Below, one piece after another: positions 35,446 to 44,327 of a stretch of DNA of 64,000 nucleotides. The translations under genes and the position numbers were made by a program. Each line of letters opens with the position of its first letter. Within the stretch, counting starts at the first letter, position 1. The stretch covers positions 1 through 64,000 of the forward strand of contig JARUHP010000001.1 in the NCBI GenBank assembly GCA_030005635.1. The letters run 5' to 3'. A model generated the notes under the pieces. It ran no database searches, was not told the origin of the DNA, and saw nothing but the letters and a program-made list of their open reading frames with translations. The stretch is from Deltaproteobacteria bacterium IMCC39146 (GTDB lineage: Bacteria > Desulfobacterota > Desulfuromonadia > Desulfuromonadales > BM103).

Positions 35446-35558
35446 ATCACCCTCGGCTTTATGTTTTCGTGGAGCCTTACAGATAGTTAGCCTTTTCACA
35501 TTTATTATATCCTTTTACGCAGGATTTTCCGGAATTGATGAACACAGCCCCCTGAAGA

Positions 35559-35586
35559 TTGCCGAGTGTACGAAGAGTGATAGAAT
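35559..35586 (+). promoter_or_regulatory. Possible promoter of the hydrogenase operon
   Basis: TTGCCG, 16-bp spacer, TAGAAT. The start would be only about 10 bases before the ATG, so the assignment is tentative. Confidence 0.3.
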
Positions 35587-35603
35587 CAACCTAGAGGTTT
35601 CTC

Positions 35604-36566
35604 ATGACTGATTTTCTCTCACCAAACTACCTTCTGACGCCGTCCACTCTCGACACCCTTGCGGACGCCATCACCAAACTTTCTCCTCTCGCACCACAAG
35701 TCAATGCCGATGGTCTTTGCCGCCTGCAACCACTCTCGGAGGGAGTTCTGTCAAGCCAGGCTCTCTCCTCCTTTGTCCCCTTGAAAAAAGTTTTTTTACC
35801 CCCCCGCGAAAAGCTCTGGTCTTTTCAATCAGGACAATTCTCTGCGCTCAAACAACCAGAACCTTTTGCAGTTGTCGGCGTGCCTCTCTGCGACTTGCAG
35901 GCGCTTTGGTATCTCGACCAGGTCTTCGCTGACGATCTCCCCTACCAAAATCGCCGTGCACGTGCCCTGGTGGTAGGCATGCCCTGTGAACAGGACAAGG
36001 AATGTCGGTGCGATCGTCAGTTGATGCCGCTTGCCGGCGATCTCTTTCTGGACCAGGAACACGCCTGGGCTCTGTCTCCTGCAGGGGAAGCGCTCTTGAG
36101 GGCCTGCGGGGCCGGTGAGACTACAAACAAGCCCCTGCCGTGGCCCACAGCGAGCGCCGGGACGCGGCCGATGCTGACAGAGGAGCAATATCGCAGCGCC
36201 GCTGATGCCGCAATCTGGGCAGAAGCCGCAAAAGGCTGCCTGTCCTGCGGCGCCTGTTCGGTCGTCTGCCCAACCTGTTACTGCTTTGACATGCTTGATG
36301 AGAGTGCGACAGACGGGTCAGTCACCAGGAACCGCAGCTGGGACAACTGTTTTTTCGCCGAGCACGCAAAAGTTGCCGGCGGCCATGACTTCAGATCCGG
36401 ACGAGCAAACCGTCTCCGCTTTCGCATGGAGCACAAGTTTTTTGGCTTCGGCGCACTTCACGGCCAAAACTCCTGTGTTGGCTGCGGCCGTTGCCGCACT
36501 GTCTGCCCTGTCGATATCGATCTCGACCAGATCGCTACGCGGCTGAGCGGCGAGGAGCTCGCATGA
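35604..36566 (+). CDS. NiFe hydrogenase, iron-sulfur (beta) subunit
   Basis: 320 residues resembling the beta subunit of group 3 cytosolic (sulf)hydrogenases and the A subunit of anaerobic sulfite reductase. Near the C-terminus are two ferredoxin-like cluster motifs: CLSCGACSVVCPTCYCFD near residue 212 and CVGCGRCRTVCPVDID near residue 291. Additional cysteines occur in GMPCEQDKECRCD near residue 129. It passes electrons between the NiFe dimer and the flavin subunit. Start supported by AGAGG. The stop overlaps the next start. Confidence 0.85.
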   Translation: MTDFLSPNYLLTPSTLDTLADAITKLSPLAPQVNADGLCRLQPLSEGVLSSQALSSFVPLKKVFLPPREKLWSFQSGQFSALKQPEPFAVVGVPLCDLQALWYLDQVFADDLPYQNRRARALVVGMPCEQDKECRCDRQLMPLAGDLFLDQEHAWALSPAGEALLRACGAGETTNKPLPWPTASAGTRPMLTEEQYRSAADAAIWAEAAKGCLSCGACSVVCPTCYCFDMLDESATDGSVTRNRSWDNCFFAEHAKVAGGHDFRSGRANRLRFRMEHKFFGFGALHGQNSCVGCGRCRTVCPVDIDLDQIATRLSGEELA

Positions 36567-37390
36567 AAGACGCTCTGCAACCAGTTGCCGCCGTACTGCA
36601 CAACATTGTGCCGATGGCCACTGATAACCACATCTTCTCCTTCCTTCCCGAGCAACCGATGGCTCTTGCCCCGGGGCAGTTTGTTGAGATCACCCTGCCT
36701 GGTGTCGGCAGTTTTCCAGTCTCTGCGTGCGATCAGGTCCGCGACGGTCTCATCACTGCGTGCATCCGCCGGGCAGGTCGAGTGACCGAGGCTCTCTATC
36801 AACTTGAGATGGGCGATGTCATTGGTCTGCGCGGCCCCTTCGGCAAGGGTTTCCCTTTGGAGCTGTTTAAGGACCAGGACGCCCTGCTGATTGCCGGCGG
36901 TCTCGGCATGGCGCCCTTGCGCGGCTTGCTGCAAGCCTTGCTTGATGACCCTCACCGCAAGGCCAGAATCATCGTGCTTTATGGCTCGCGGGAACCGGAG
37001 GCACTACTTTTTCGTGAGGAATTAGTTGAGCTGTCGAAAGAGGCCCAAATAGAGGTTCGATTCTCGGTTGATTTTGCCGAGACCCTGCCCAGCCTTGATG
37101 ACCGCGTTGTCTGCAAAATCGGTCTGGTCAACGAACTCCTTACAGACCTGAACTTTGCTCCGCGTCAAACCGTTGCCGCGGTCTGCGGCCCGCCGGCTCT
37201 TTACCACTGCATCCTTGAAGAGTTGGCCTTGATCGGCATTCCGGCGGCAAAGATCTTTGCAACACTTGAGCGCCGTATGCGTTGTGGTGTCGGCGAGTGT
37301 TGTCATTGCGTGGCTGCCGGACGCTACATCTGTAAGGATGGCCCGGTTTTCAGCCTGGAACAGCTGCGCACGATGACGGAGGCGATATGA
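36563..37390 (+). CDS. NiFe hydrogenase, FAD/NAD(P)-binding (gamma) subunit
   Basis: About 275 residues from the ATG at 36563, overlapping the beta stop (ATGA); the longer frame from 36491 would run inside the beta gene. It belongs to the ferredoxin-NADP reductase superfamily: flavin-binding region with GQFVEITLPGVGSF near residue 46, nucleotide-binding LLIAGGLGMAPLRGLLQ near residue 111, and a C-terminal 2Fe-2S site ERRMRCGVGECCHC near residue 240 with a later Cys. Oxidises or reduces NAD(P)H in exchange with H2. Confidence 0.87.
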   Translation: MKDALQPVAAVLHNIVPMATDNHIFSFLPEQPMALAPGQFVEITLPGVGSFPVSACDQVRDGLITACIRRAGRVTEALYQLEMGDVIGLRGPFGKGFPLELFKDQDALLIAGGLGMAPLRGLLQALLDDPHRKARIIVLYGSREPEALLFREELVELSKEAQIEVRFSVDFAETLPSLDDRVVCKIGLVNELLTDLNFAPRQTVAAVCGPPALYHCILEELALIGIPAAKIFATLERRMRCGVGECCHCVAAGRYICKDGPVFSLEQLRTMTEAI

Positions 37391-38130
37391 AACTCAAGCC
37401 GCCCATCACTCTGGCCTGGACCCGCTTTACGTCCTGCAGCGGCTGTCAACTCATGCTGCTCAATTGTGAATCCTCCCTCGCAGAGCTTGCCCAGGTTGTT
37501 GCCCTCCGCGAGTTCCCACTGGCAACCTCCACCGAGTGTAAAGATGAAGAGATCGATGTCGGACTGGTGGAGGGCTCGATCACGACCCCCTCCGAACTCG
37601 AAAGGTTGTTGGCCTTACGGCGCAAGGTGAATCTGCTGGTCGCCGTCGGAGCCTGTGCCCTGACCGGAGGCGTCAACAGCCTGGTGAGAGGGGAACGCCG
37701 TCAAGCCATGACAGAGGTCTACGCCGGGCAAGCTGACGAGTGGAACACCTTTCCGCCGCAGGGCATTGAGCATTTTGTGAAAGTTGACGGCCAGATTCCC
37801 GGCTGCCCACCGGAACAGGGAGAACTTCTAAACAGTATCGGCGCTTTGCTGCATGGCGGCTGGCCCGGCCACCAGGTCATGCCGGTCTGTATGGAGTGCC
37901 GCATCAACGAAAACCCTTGTCTGCTGGAGAGGGATTGTGCTCCCTGCCTTGGCCCCATTACCCTCGCCGGCTGCAACGCCAGATGCCCTAGCCTGGGGGT
38001 GCCTTGCGAAGGTTGCCGTGGTGTTGTTGCCGAAGCTAATCGCGATGAACTGCGCCGGCTGTTCATAACGGCGGGCCTGACCGAACAGGACATACGCCAT
38101 CGGCTGGAACGTTTTGGAGAAGCGCCATGA
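37387..38130 (+). CDS. NiFe hydrogenase small (delta) subunit
   Basis: 247 residues. Proximal cluster ligands: FTSCSGCQLMLLNCE near residue 17, GACALTGGV near residue 95, PGCPPE near residue 138. Further cysteines follow in CMECRINENPCLLERDC and CNARCPSLGVPCEGC, suggesting extra 4Fe-4S clusters. No Tat signal, so it is cytosolic. Four-base overlaps on both sides show tight coupling. Confidence 0.88.
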   Translation: MKLKPPITLAWTRFTSCSGCQLMLLNCESSLAELAQVVALREFPLATSTECKDEEIDVGLVEGSITTPSELERLLALRRKVNLLVAVGACALTGGVNSLVRGERRQAMTEVYAGQADEWNTFPPQGIEHFVKVDGQIPGCPPEQGELLNSIGALLHGGWPGHQVMPVCMECRINENPCLLERDCAPCLGPITLAGCNARCPSLGVPCEGCRGVVAEANRDELRRLFITAGLTEQDIRHRLERFGEAP

Positions 38131-39392
38131 CCAGACTGGTTGTTGATCCCTTAACACGCGTCGAAGGCCACGGCCGGGTTGAGCTCCTACTCAAGGAGGG
38201 GGGCCTCCATGAGGTCAAGGTGCGCCTGCTTGAGTCGCCGCGCCTGTTTGAATCGCTGGTTGTCGGGCGACGCTACGACGAGGTTCCCGACCTGGTCTGC
38301 CGGATCTGCGCCATCTGCTCAGCGGCGCACAAGCTGACCGCCCTGCAGGCCCTCGAAAACCTCATGGCCATCAGGGTTCCACCACTTGCCGCGACGCTCC
38401 GCGAACTGCTGCTGCTCGGCGGGCACCTGCAGAGCCATGCCCTGCACCTGTTCTGTCTGATCTTGCCTGATCTGTGCGACACGCCTGATCTTCTGGTCCT
38501 ATTGCAGCGCAAGGATCCTTTGGCAGAGGCCGGAATCAAATTGAAAGCGTTCGGCAACCGTCTCCAGGAAGTCGTCGGAGGGCGGGTGGTTCATCCGGTC
38601 AACCCGGTTTTCGGTGGTGTTTCCTATTTCCCCTGTAGGCAAGACATCGAAACCCTCTTAAAAGAGCTTCTCCACTGGCAAACCTGCTGGCCTGACTTGT
38701 GCACTCAGTTTTTACAGCTCGGCAACTATCCAGAAGCACGCCCGGTTATAGGCAATGCGCTTGCGACCGGACTACAGGAGTCGTTTGCCTTGAACGGTGA
38801 GTCCCTCTTCTATGGCAAAGAACAGCTTATCTCCTCTTCCGGTTATAAGGAGCTGCTCGGGGAGCGTGCCAGAGAGGATTCACATGCCAAGGATTCAAAT
38901 GGGCAATCAGGACCATTTTTAACCGGAGCCCTGGCACGCGCCCGGCTTGCCGCCGACAGGAAACTGCGCTTCGACACGCCCGCAGAAGCTTTCGGCATTC
39001 ACGGCAATAACCTTGCTCAGGCCAGTGAAATCGGTTGGACATTACAACGACTCGGCCAGCTGCTCGAGATCCTGCTAGAGGCAGATCCTGCCGAGCCCCT
39101 GCGAAAAACTCTGAAGCAAGTCAACGGGGGCGTCGGCACAGCGGCAACCGAAGCACCGCGTGGGCTGTTGATTCACCATTATGTTGTGGATGAATGGGGC
39201 AAGGTCGTGGCGGCAGACATCGTCACACCAACCGCGATCAATCAGCGCGTCATGGCAGCCCAGATCATGGCAGACCTCGCCGACGAAAAGGATCATGAAC
39301 GTCTATGCAAGGGTGCGGAGCGCATTGTCCGTGCCTATGATCCGTGTATCTCCTGCGCCGTACATCTTGTCAGGGTGGAACACAGCAGCTAG
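38127..39392 (+). CDS. NiFe hydrogenase large (alpha) subunit, group 3 type
   Basis: 421 residues with both nickel-binding Cys pairs: L1 motif CRICAICSAAHK near residue 57 and L2 motif DPCISCAVH at the C-terminus. The start DPLTRVEGHGR is typical. The chain runs eight residues past the L2 His (LVRVEHSS), so a short maturation peptide may be removed; no maturation protease gene is nearby. Most group 3 enzymes have RICGICP here; this one has Ala and Ser. The subunit set suggests an NAD(P)-linked cytosolic hydrogenase (group 3b-like). Confidence 0.88.
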   Translation: MTRLVVDPLTRVEGHGRVELLLKEGGLHEVKVRLLESPRLFESLVVGRRYDEVPDLVCRICAICSAAHKLTALQALENLMAIRVPPLAATLRELLLLGGHLQSHALHLFCLILPDLCDTPDLLVLLQRKDPLAEAGIKLKAFGNRLQEVVGGRVVHPVNPVFGGVSYFPCRQDIETLLKELLHWQTCWPDLCTQFLQLGNYPEARPVIGNALATGLQESFALNGESLFYGKEQLISSSGYKELLGERAREDSHAKDSNGQSGPFLTGALARARLAADRKLRFDTPAEAFGIHGNNLAQASEIGWTLQRLGQLLEILLEADPAEPLRKTLKQVNGGVGTAATEAPRGLLIHHYVVDEWGKVVAADIVTPTAINQRVMAAQIMADLADEKDHERLCKGAERIVRAYDPCISCAVHLVRVEHSS

Positions 39393-39407
39393 AACGAAAG
39401 GTCTGTC

Positions 39408-39635
39408 ATGTCAGAAAAGATCGAAATAAAAATCGTCATAACACCCTCCCTTGTAGAATATTTCGAGGCAGGAATGCGTAAAGATCATATCAACTACAGC
39501 GAAACAGAGGAGCTGACCCGTTTTCTGGCTTTGGTCCTCAACGACACCATGTATCCCCTTTCCTCGAGCATCACCGGCGAAAAAGAGATCAGCCTCAGCT
39601 ATCGGCCAAAAGCCTACGCCGATCCAATTTTCTAG
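39408..39635 (+). CDS. Small conserved-looking protein after the hydrogenase genes
   Basis: 75 residues (MSEKIEIKIVITPSLVEYF...), beginning 15 bases after the large subunit stop with AAAGG at a good distance. Acidic and soluble, no cysteine, no membrane segment. I do not recognise a family. Position suggests the same transcript; a role in hydrogenase assembly is possible but unsupported. Confidence 0.5.
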   Translation: MSEKIEIKIVITPSLVEYFEAGMRKDHINYSETEELTRFLALVLNDTMYPLSSSITGEKEISLSYRPKAYADPIF

Positions 39636-39659
39636 CAAGGGGCTTTCTTTTCAAGCATC

Positions 39660-39683
39660 GAAGCAGAACGGGCTTCTTTTCTT
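39660..39683 (+). terminator. Possible terminator after the hydrogenase operon
   Basis: GAAGC AGAACGG GCTTC followed by TTTTCTT. The stem is only five base pairs. Confidence 0.4.
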
Positions 39684-39840
39684 GTCCGTTATTTACGATA
39701 TAGTTCGTGAATAATGAACAGGCGAGTAGCTGACTGAACACTTCATTCAAACAGGGGTGTGTTCAATTTCGCTATTCATGATCCCCTTTCCTGGCCACGG
39801 ACAAAACATCTTGTTCACTAACACGACTCAGGAGACCCGG

Positions 39841-40593
39841 ATGTTGGAGATTATAAAATCAGGACAACGACACTTTTCCGATTTCGGCTGGCTGAAAACC
39901 TTCTGGCTTTTTTCCTTTGCCAACTATTTCGATCCCAACAACCTTCAGTTCGGCCCATTGCGGGTTTTCAACGATGATGTCGTGGAACCGGGCACAGGCT
40001 TTCCCACACACCCCCACAATGAGATGGAGATTATTACTGTCGTACTCGAGGGTGAGATGACCCATGAGGACAGCATGGGCAACAAGGCCGTCATTAAAGT
40101 GGGGGATGTGCAGAGGATGTCAGCCGGAACCGGGCTGACCCACTCGGAAATCAACCTGGCCGACACACCCGTCCACTTCTACCAGATCTGGATTGTTCCC
40201 GACACTCCAGAGCTCAAACCCAGCTACGACCAAAGGAACTTTCAGCCGAACAAGTGGCACAACACATTGCTGCCGATCGCTTCCGGGCAAGGTTTGAACG
40301 ATGTTGTCAGCTTCCATAGCGGTGCCACAATCTACCGCTGTGAACTTAAAGCCGGCCACAACCTCTCCTTCGACCAGACCTCTGGCCGCAGGATTTTTCT
40401 TTATCTTCGCACAGGAGAAATGACTGTAGATGGTCAACGGTTGCAAGCATGCGATCAGGCGCGCATCGATACGGATCAACCCCTATCCCTGCAAGCACTG
40501 CAAGACACCGACTTCATTCTGATTGATCTGCCCTCCTGCAAGGGCTGGGGATACAATCAGGAAACCCTTAAAGGCGAGAAGAAAGAGGCTTGA
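39841..40593 (+). CDS. Pirin-family cupin protein 1
   Basis: 250 residues from the ATG at 39841 (AGGAG six bases upstream). Bicupin with the pirin metal motif FPTHPHNEMEIITVVLEGEMTHEDSMGN near residue 54 (two His and a Glu) and MSAGTGLTHSE near residue 91. YhaK/YhhW-type pirins include quercetinases and redox-sensing proteins; the role here is unknown. A second pirin follows within three bases. Confidence 0.85.
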   Translation: MLEIIKSGQRHFSDFGWLKTFWLFSFANYFDPNNLQFGPLRVFNDDVVEPGTGFPTHPHNEMEIITVVLEGEMTHEDSMGNKAVIKVGDVQRMSAGTGLTHSEINLADTPVHFYQIWIVPDTPELKPSYDQRNFQPNKWHNTLLPIASGQGLNDVVSFHSGATIYRCELKAGHNLSFDQTSGRRIFLYLRTGEMTVDGQRLQACDQARIDTDQPLSLQALQDTDFILIDLPSCKGWGYNQETLKGEKKEA

Positions 40594-40595
40594 TC

Positions 40596-41513
40596 ATGAG
40601 TGACTTACTTGGCGAAAAAGTTGCCTGCAAGAAGATCGCTGGGAACTCTTGTACCGCTGTAAGAATGAGACTTGAGCCGAAAGACAAAGACCTTGGAGGT
40701 TTTAGCGTCCGCAGGCTTTTACCGACCAAAGAGCTACGCTCTGTCGGGCCCTTCATTTTTTTTGACCACCTCGGCCCCGCTCTCTTCGCACCCGGCAAAG
40801 GCATTGATGTTCGTTCCCATCCGCACATCGGTCTGGCCACAGTCACCTATGTCTTTGCAGGAGAGGTTCTGCATCGGGACAGCCTGGGCAATGTACAGCA
40901 CATACGTCCGAATGAAATCAACTGGATGACCGCCGGCAAGGGCATTGCCCACTCGGAGCGCACTCCCCCCGAGACCCGCAAACAAGGACACACCCTGCAC
41001 GCATTGCAGCTATGGCTGGCTCTGCCGAAAGAAGATGAGCAGACCGAACCAACCTTTTCTCACTACGGCTCCGAAGACCTGCCCTTGATTGAGGAGGGCA
41101 ACAGATCGATACGGGTCATGATCGGTGAAGCCTACGGGATCAAATCTGCAGTGAAAACCTTTTCGCCAACCCTCTATGTCGAGGCGCAATTAAAAGCGGG
41201 ACAAAGGATCGTCGTGCCAGAGCATATCGAGGAACGAGCCGTTTACGTCGTTACGGGAGAAGTCTCTGCTAAAGAGAGCCTGATCCCACAACATACCATG
41301 GCCGTTTTAGATGAGACTCAGGGCATTGAACTGGTCGCAAAAGAAGATACGACACTGGTGATCATCGGCGGATCCCCTCTGGGCAAACGGATCATGTGGT
41401 GGAACCTGGTCTCCACCCAGGACGACCTTATGGAAAAGGCAAAGCAAGACTGGCGAGACGGGCGCTTTCCGAAAGTTCCTGGCGAAACGGAATATATTCC
41501 CCTTCCCGAGTAA
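40596..41513 (+). CDS. Pirin-family cupin protein 2
   Basis: 305 residues from the ATG at 40596 (AGAGG seven bases upstream; the TTG at 40590 is less likely). Pirin motif DVRSHPHIGLATVTYVFAGEVLHRDSLGN near residue 70 and MTAGKGIAHSERTP. The C-terminal pirin domain (SPTLYVEAQLKAGQ; VIIGGSPLGKRIMWWNLV) is complete. Only about 30 percent similar to its neighbour by eye, so not a recent duplication. Confidence 0.87.
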   Translation: MSDLLGEKVACKKIAGNSCTAVRMRLEPKDKDLGGFSVRRLLPTKELRSVGPFIFFDHLGPALFAPGKGIDVRSHPHIGLATVTYVFAGEVLHRDSLGNVQHIRPNEINWMTAGKGIAHSERTPPETRKQGHTLHALQLWLALPKEDEQTEPTFSHYGSEDLPLIEEGNRSIRVMIGEAYGIKSAVKTFSPTLYVEAQLKAGQRIVVPEHIEERAVYVVTGEVSAKESLIPQHTMAVLDETQGIELVAKEDTTLVIIGGSPLGKRIMWWNLVSTQDDLMEKAKQDWRDGRFPKVPGETEYIPLPE

Positions 41514-41578
41514 ATCCATGCTTCAATGATTGTTGAGAATGCTGCCAATAGAAATTGAGCAAAAAGGAAAGGTCACCA

Positions 41579-42286
41579 ATGCCACTTCTCAGCAACACCG
41601 ATCCCATCCTGATCATCGAAGATGATCGCAACACCGCGGCCCTGATCGCAACCTATCTAGAAAAAGAAGGCTTTGCCACGCATCAGGTTCACGACGGTGG
41701 CGAGGCCCTGTCCATAGCGCGCCAGCAAGCACCTGGTTTTGTGATCCTTGATGTCATGCTGCCACAGGTCGATGGTTGGGAAATCTGCCGCGAGCTGCGT
41801 AAATTTTCCGATGTGCCGATCCTCATGCTGACTGCCCGTGAAGAGGAGATTGACCGGGTCTTAGGCCTCTCACTTGGTGCCGATGACTATGTGGTGAAAC
41901 CTTTCAGCCCGCGCGAACTGGTGGAGCGGGTCAAGGCGATCCTGCGCCGCACGGCCCGCCGACCCGACCCGGTCAGCTGTTTCAGACATGCCGGTCTGGT
42001 TCTCGATGTCGAAAAACGCCGTGTCACACTCGATGAGCAGCCTGTCGATCTGACCGCTGTGGAATATAAACTGCTGCAGGCGCTGATGAGCGCGCCGGGC
42101 AAGGCTTTCTCCCGCGATGACCTCCTCAGTCATGTCTACGAGCGTGGCGAAACAGTGATCGACCGGGTGGTTGATGTGCACATCGGTCATCTGCGCCAGA
42201 AGCTCGACGACGACCCCGCAAAAGCACGCTACATCGAGACGGTGCGTGGCTTTGGCTACCGCTTTGCGGAACGGCAAGACTCATGA
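41579..42286 (+). CDS. OmpR-family response regulator (BaeR-like)
   Basis: 235 residues from the ATG at 41579, with AAAGG upstream. Receiver with EDDRN, phosphoacceptor Asp in VILDVMLPQVDG near residue 56 and KPFSPREL; winged helix with DLTAVEYKLLQALM and VVDVHIGHLRQKL. Overlaps the kinase gene by four bases. Confidence 0.88.
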   Translation: MPLLSNTDPILIIEDDRNTAALIATYLEKEGFATHQVHDGGEALSIARQQAPGFVILDVMLPQVDGWEICRELRKFSDVPILMLTAREEEIDRVLGLSLGADDYVVKPFSPRELVERVKAILRRTARRPDPVSCFRHAGLVLDVEKRRVTLDEQPVDLTAVEYKLLQALMSAPGKAFSRDDLLSHVYERGETVIDRVVDVHIGHLRQKLDDDPAKARYIETVRGFGYRFAERQDS

Positions 42287-43350
42287 GACTTCGTCTGCAC
42301 TGGAAACTGATGCTGGCCACCACAATCCCGGTCATCGCCGTAATCACCGGGATCATCTGGCTGGCCTTTGACCAACTGGCAGCCGATTACTTCATGGTGC
42401 TGATGGACAAGTACATGGTGTCACCCACCGATACCCACCGGGCCTTTTTAACCGCCGTACACCGCTATCTGCTCTGGGCGAGTCTGGTCGCACTGCTGCT
42501 GGCCTTTGCCCTCAGCTACCTGCTCACCAAACGTGTGCTGCGCCCCCTCGTACAGATGAGCGAGGCCAGCCACCAGATCGCTGCCGGAAACTTTACCGCC
42601 CGGGTGGATGCAAGCCAAGCCGACGAAATCGGTGAACTCGGCACGGCCTTTAACCTGATGGGTGATAGCCTCGAAAAACTCGAGCGGCTTCGCAAAACCA
42701 TGGTCGCCGATGTCGCCCATGAACTGCGCACCCCGCTCACCAACCTGCGCGGCTACCTGGAAGGCTTGAGTGACGGCGTCATCCCCGCAGACAAAAAGAC
42801 CCTCGAGATGCTACAGCAGGAGAATCTGCGCCTGGTCACCTTGGTCGAAGGACTTGGTCAGCTGGCAAGGGCCGACGCGGCCCACGCTTACCTCGAACGT
42901 CAACCGGTGGATTTGCAGGCCTGTCTTCGGGAAATATTGACTCTCTATCAGATGAATTTCGAAGAGAAGGGCATCAGCCTTACGACAAATTTTGTCGAAC
43001 AGGTGAAGGTACAAGCAGACCGCGATAAGCTACTTCAGGTGATTCGCAACCTGGTGGAAAATTGCTGGAAATATACTCCGGTCGGTGGCAAAGTCACCAT
43101 CTCCAGCACTCCTGCTGCAAAATCGATTCGCATTGATTTTTTAAACAGTGGCCCCGGCATCCCTGAACAGGACCTCCCCTTTATCTTTGAGCGTTTCTTC
43201 ACAGCAGACCCTTCACGCTCCCGCGATGCCGGCGGAGCGGGCATCGGCCTGGCGATCGTCAAGCAGCTGGTTGAAGCCCACGGTGGCAAAGTCGGCGCGG
43301 AGAGCACGCCAGACGAAACCCGCATCTGGTTCGAACTGCCGACCTTTTGA
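42283..43350 (+). CDS. Sensor histidine kinase (BaeS-like)
   Basis: 355 residues: two TM helices (~10-30 and ~62-83) around a very short periplasmic loop, HAMP (TKRVLRPLVQMSEASHQIAAGNF), HisKA with MVADVAHELRTPLTNLRGYLEG near residue 140, HATPase with NLVENCWKY, and GGAGIGLAIVKQLVEAHGG. The small sensor loop suggests envelope-stress sensing. The target regulon is not evident. Confidence 0.87.
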   Translation: MRLRLHWKLMLATTIPVIAVITGIIWLAFDQLAADYFMVLMDKYMVSPTDTHRAFLTAVHRYLLWASLVALLLAFALSYLLTKRVLRPLVQMSEASHQIAAGNFTARVDASQADEIGELGTAFNLMGDSLEKLERLRKTMVADVAHELRTPLTNLRGYLEGLSDGVIPADKKTLEMLQQENLRLVTLVEGLGQLARADAAHAYLERQPVDLQACLREILTLYQMNFEEKGISLTTNFVEQVKVQADRDKLLQVIRNLVENCWKYTPVGGKVTISSTPAAKSIRIDFLNSGPGIPEQDLPFIFERFFTADPSRSRDAGGAGIGLAIVKQLVEAHGGKVGAESTPDETRIWFELPTF

Positions 43351-43511
43351 TCCGTAAAAGTTCTCGTATCAACCCAGTACCGTGTAACCCATAAACTAAG
43401 CAGATAGGGAGATGTAAGGCCGCACCTAATGTTTCACTGGAACCTTCAGGACACCTTTTGACCACATGAAGACCACCTTGCGGCGAGTTAAATCTACACG
43501 GGAGAACTCAA

Positions 43512-44327
43512 TCACCCCACACTACCCAAACTTGCCAAAGACACCATACTTTTCAAATCAATCGATCCAATATCTCCATAAACCATCAGGGATGTCCGAC
43601 CGGTGAACTGGAAGCCAGAAGAAGCACATACTGCCGGCAATGGTGACGAAACAAACGAATCGACAACAACAGGAGTATTAGGCTCTATCGCTGTAAGCAT
43701 CCTCTTTAGCAAGGCCTTATGTGTATGAAGTGAGGCTTCATGTGCATACCATGGACCAACAATCTGAACGTCTGGCCCTGCCTGCAAAAGCGCAATGGTA
43801 TCCTCAACAGTAAAAACTTTTCCGCCATTACAAAGGACTGACAATAAGGAGTCGCGATTCTCACTCCATGCCAACCGATCTGCATGCAACAGCTTCTCGC
43901 AGGATTTTTCGCCTTTTACAGGAAAGCCAATGGCAGCACCTGATGGCGGCAGCACCCAGCGCTCGATACGATCGACCTCAACAAAGCCTTCTCTTTCATA
44001 AAGGCTGCGTCCTTGATCTGAAGCAGTCAACCAGATCGATGTCATCCCCTGTTCAACAAGAGCTGCAAGCATAAACTTGAACAGGTGGCTCCCATAGCCC
44101 TTACCTCGCAGGTGATGCGGGACAATCAGGTTGCCGATCCAGGCACTCTTTTCATAAGCAACAGCGGTTACCAGTCCGCAAAATTTATCATCATCAAGCA
44201 CGCGCACATAATTTGTCCAGGGACCTTTCAAGAGTTGCAGTTCGATGGATGGAACCTGCCAGTTTTCAAGACAAGCAAGAGCAGAGAACATCTCCCAGTC
44301 CGCTGGGTTCGGACGCCGAAAGATCAT
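43512..44327 (-). CDS. GNAT acetyltransferase with second C-terminal domain, end of nif operon
   Basis: 271 residues. N-terminal GNAT fold with the acetyl-CoA loop HHLRGKGYGSHL near residue 71 and LYEREGFVEVDRIERWVLP near residue 108. The C-terminal ~110 residues look like a second, YitH-type acetyltransferase domain (GPWYAHEASLHTHKALLKRML, ASSGFQFTGRTSLMVYG). Its start overlaps the nifV stop by four bases, so it is coupled to nitrogenase cofactor genes. The substrate is unknown. Confidence 0.75.
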   Translation of the reverse strand: MIFRRPNPADWEMFSALACLENWQVPSIELQLLKGPWTNYVRVLDDDKFCGLVTAVAYEKSAWIGNLIVPHHLRGKGYGSHLFKFMLAALVEQGMTSIWLTASDQGRSLYEREGFVEVDRIERWVLPPSGAAIGFPVKGEKSCEKLLHADRLAWSENRDSLLSVLCNGGKVFTVEDTIALLQAGPDVQIVGPWYAHEASLHTHKALLKRMLTAIEPNTPVVVDSFVSSPLPAVCASSGFQFTGRTSLMVYGDIGSIDLKSMVSLASLGSVG

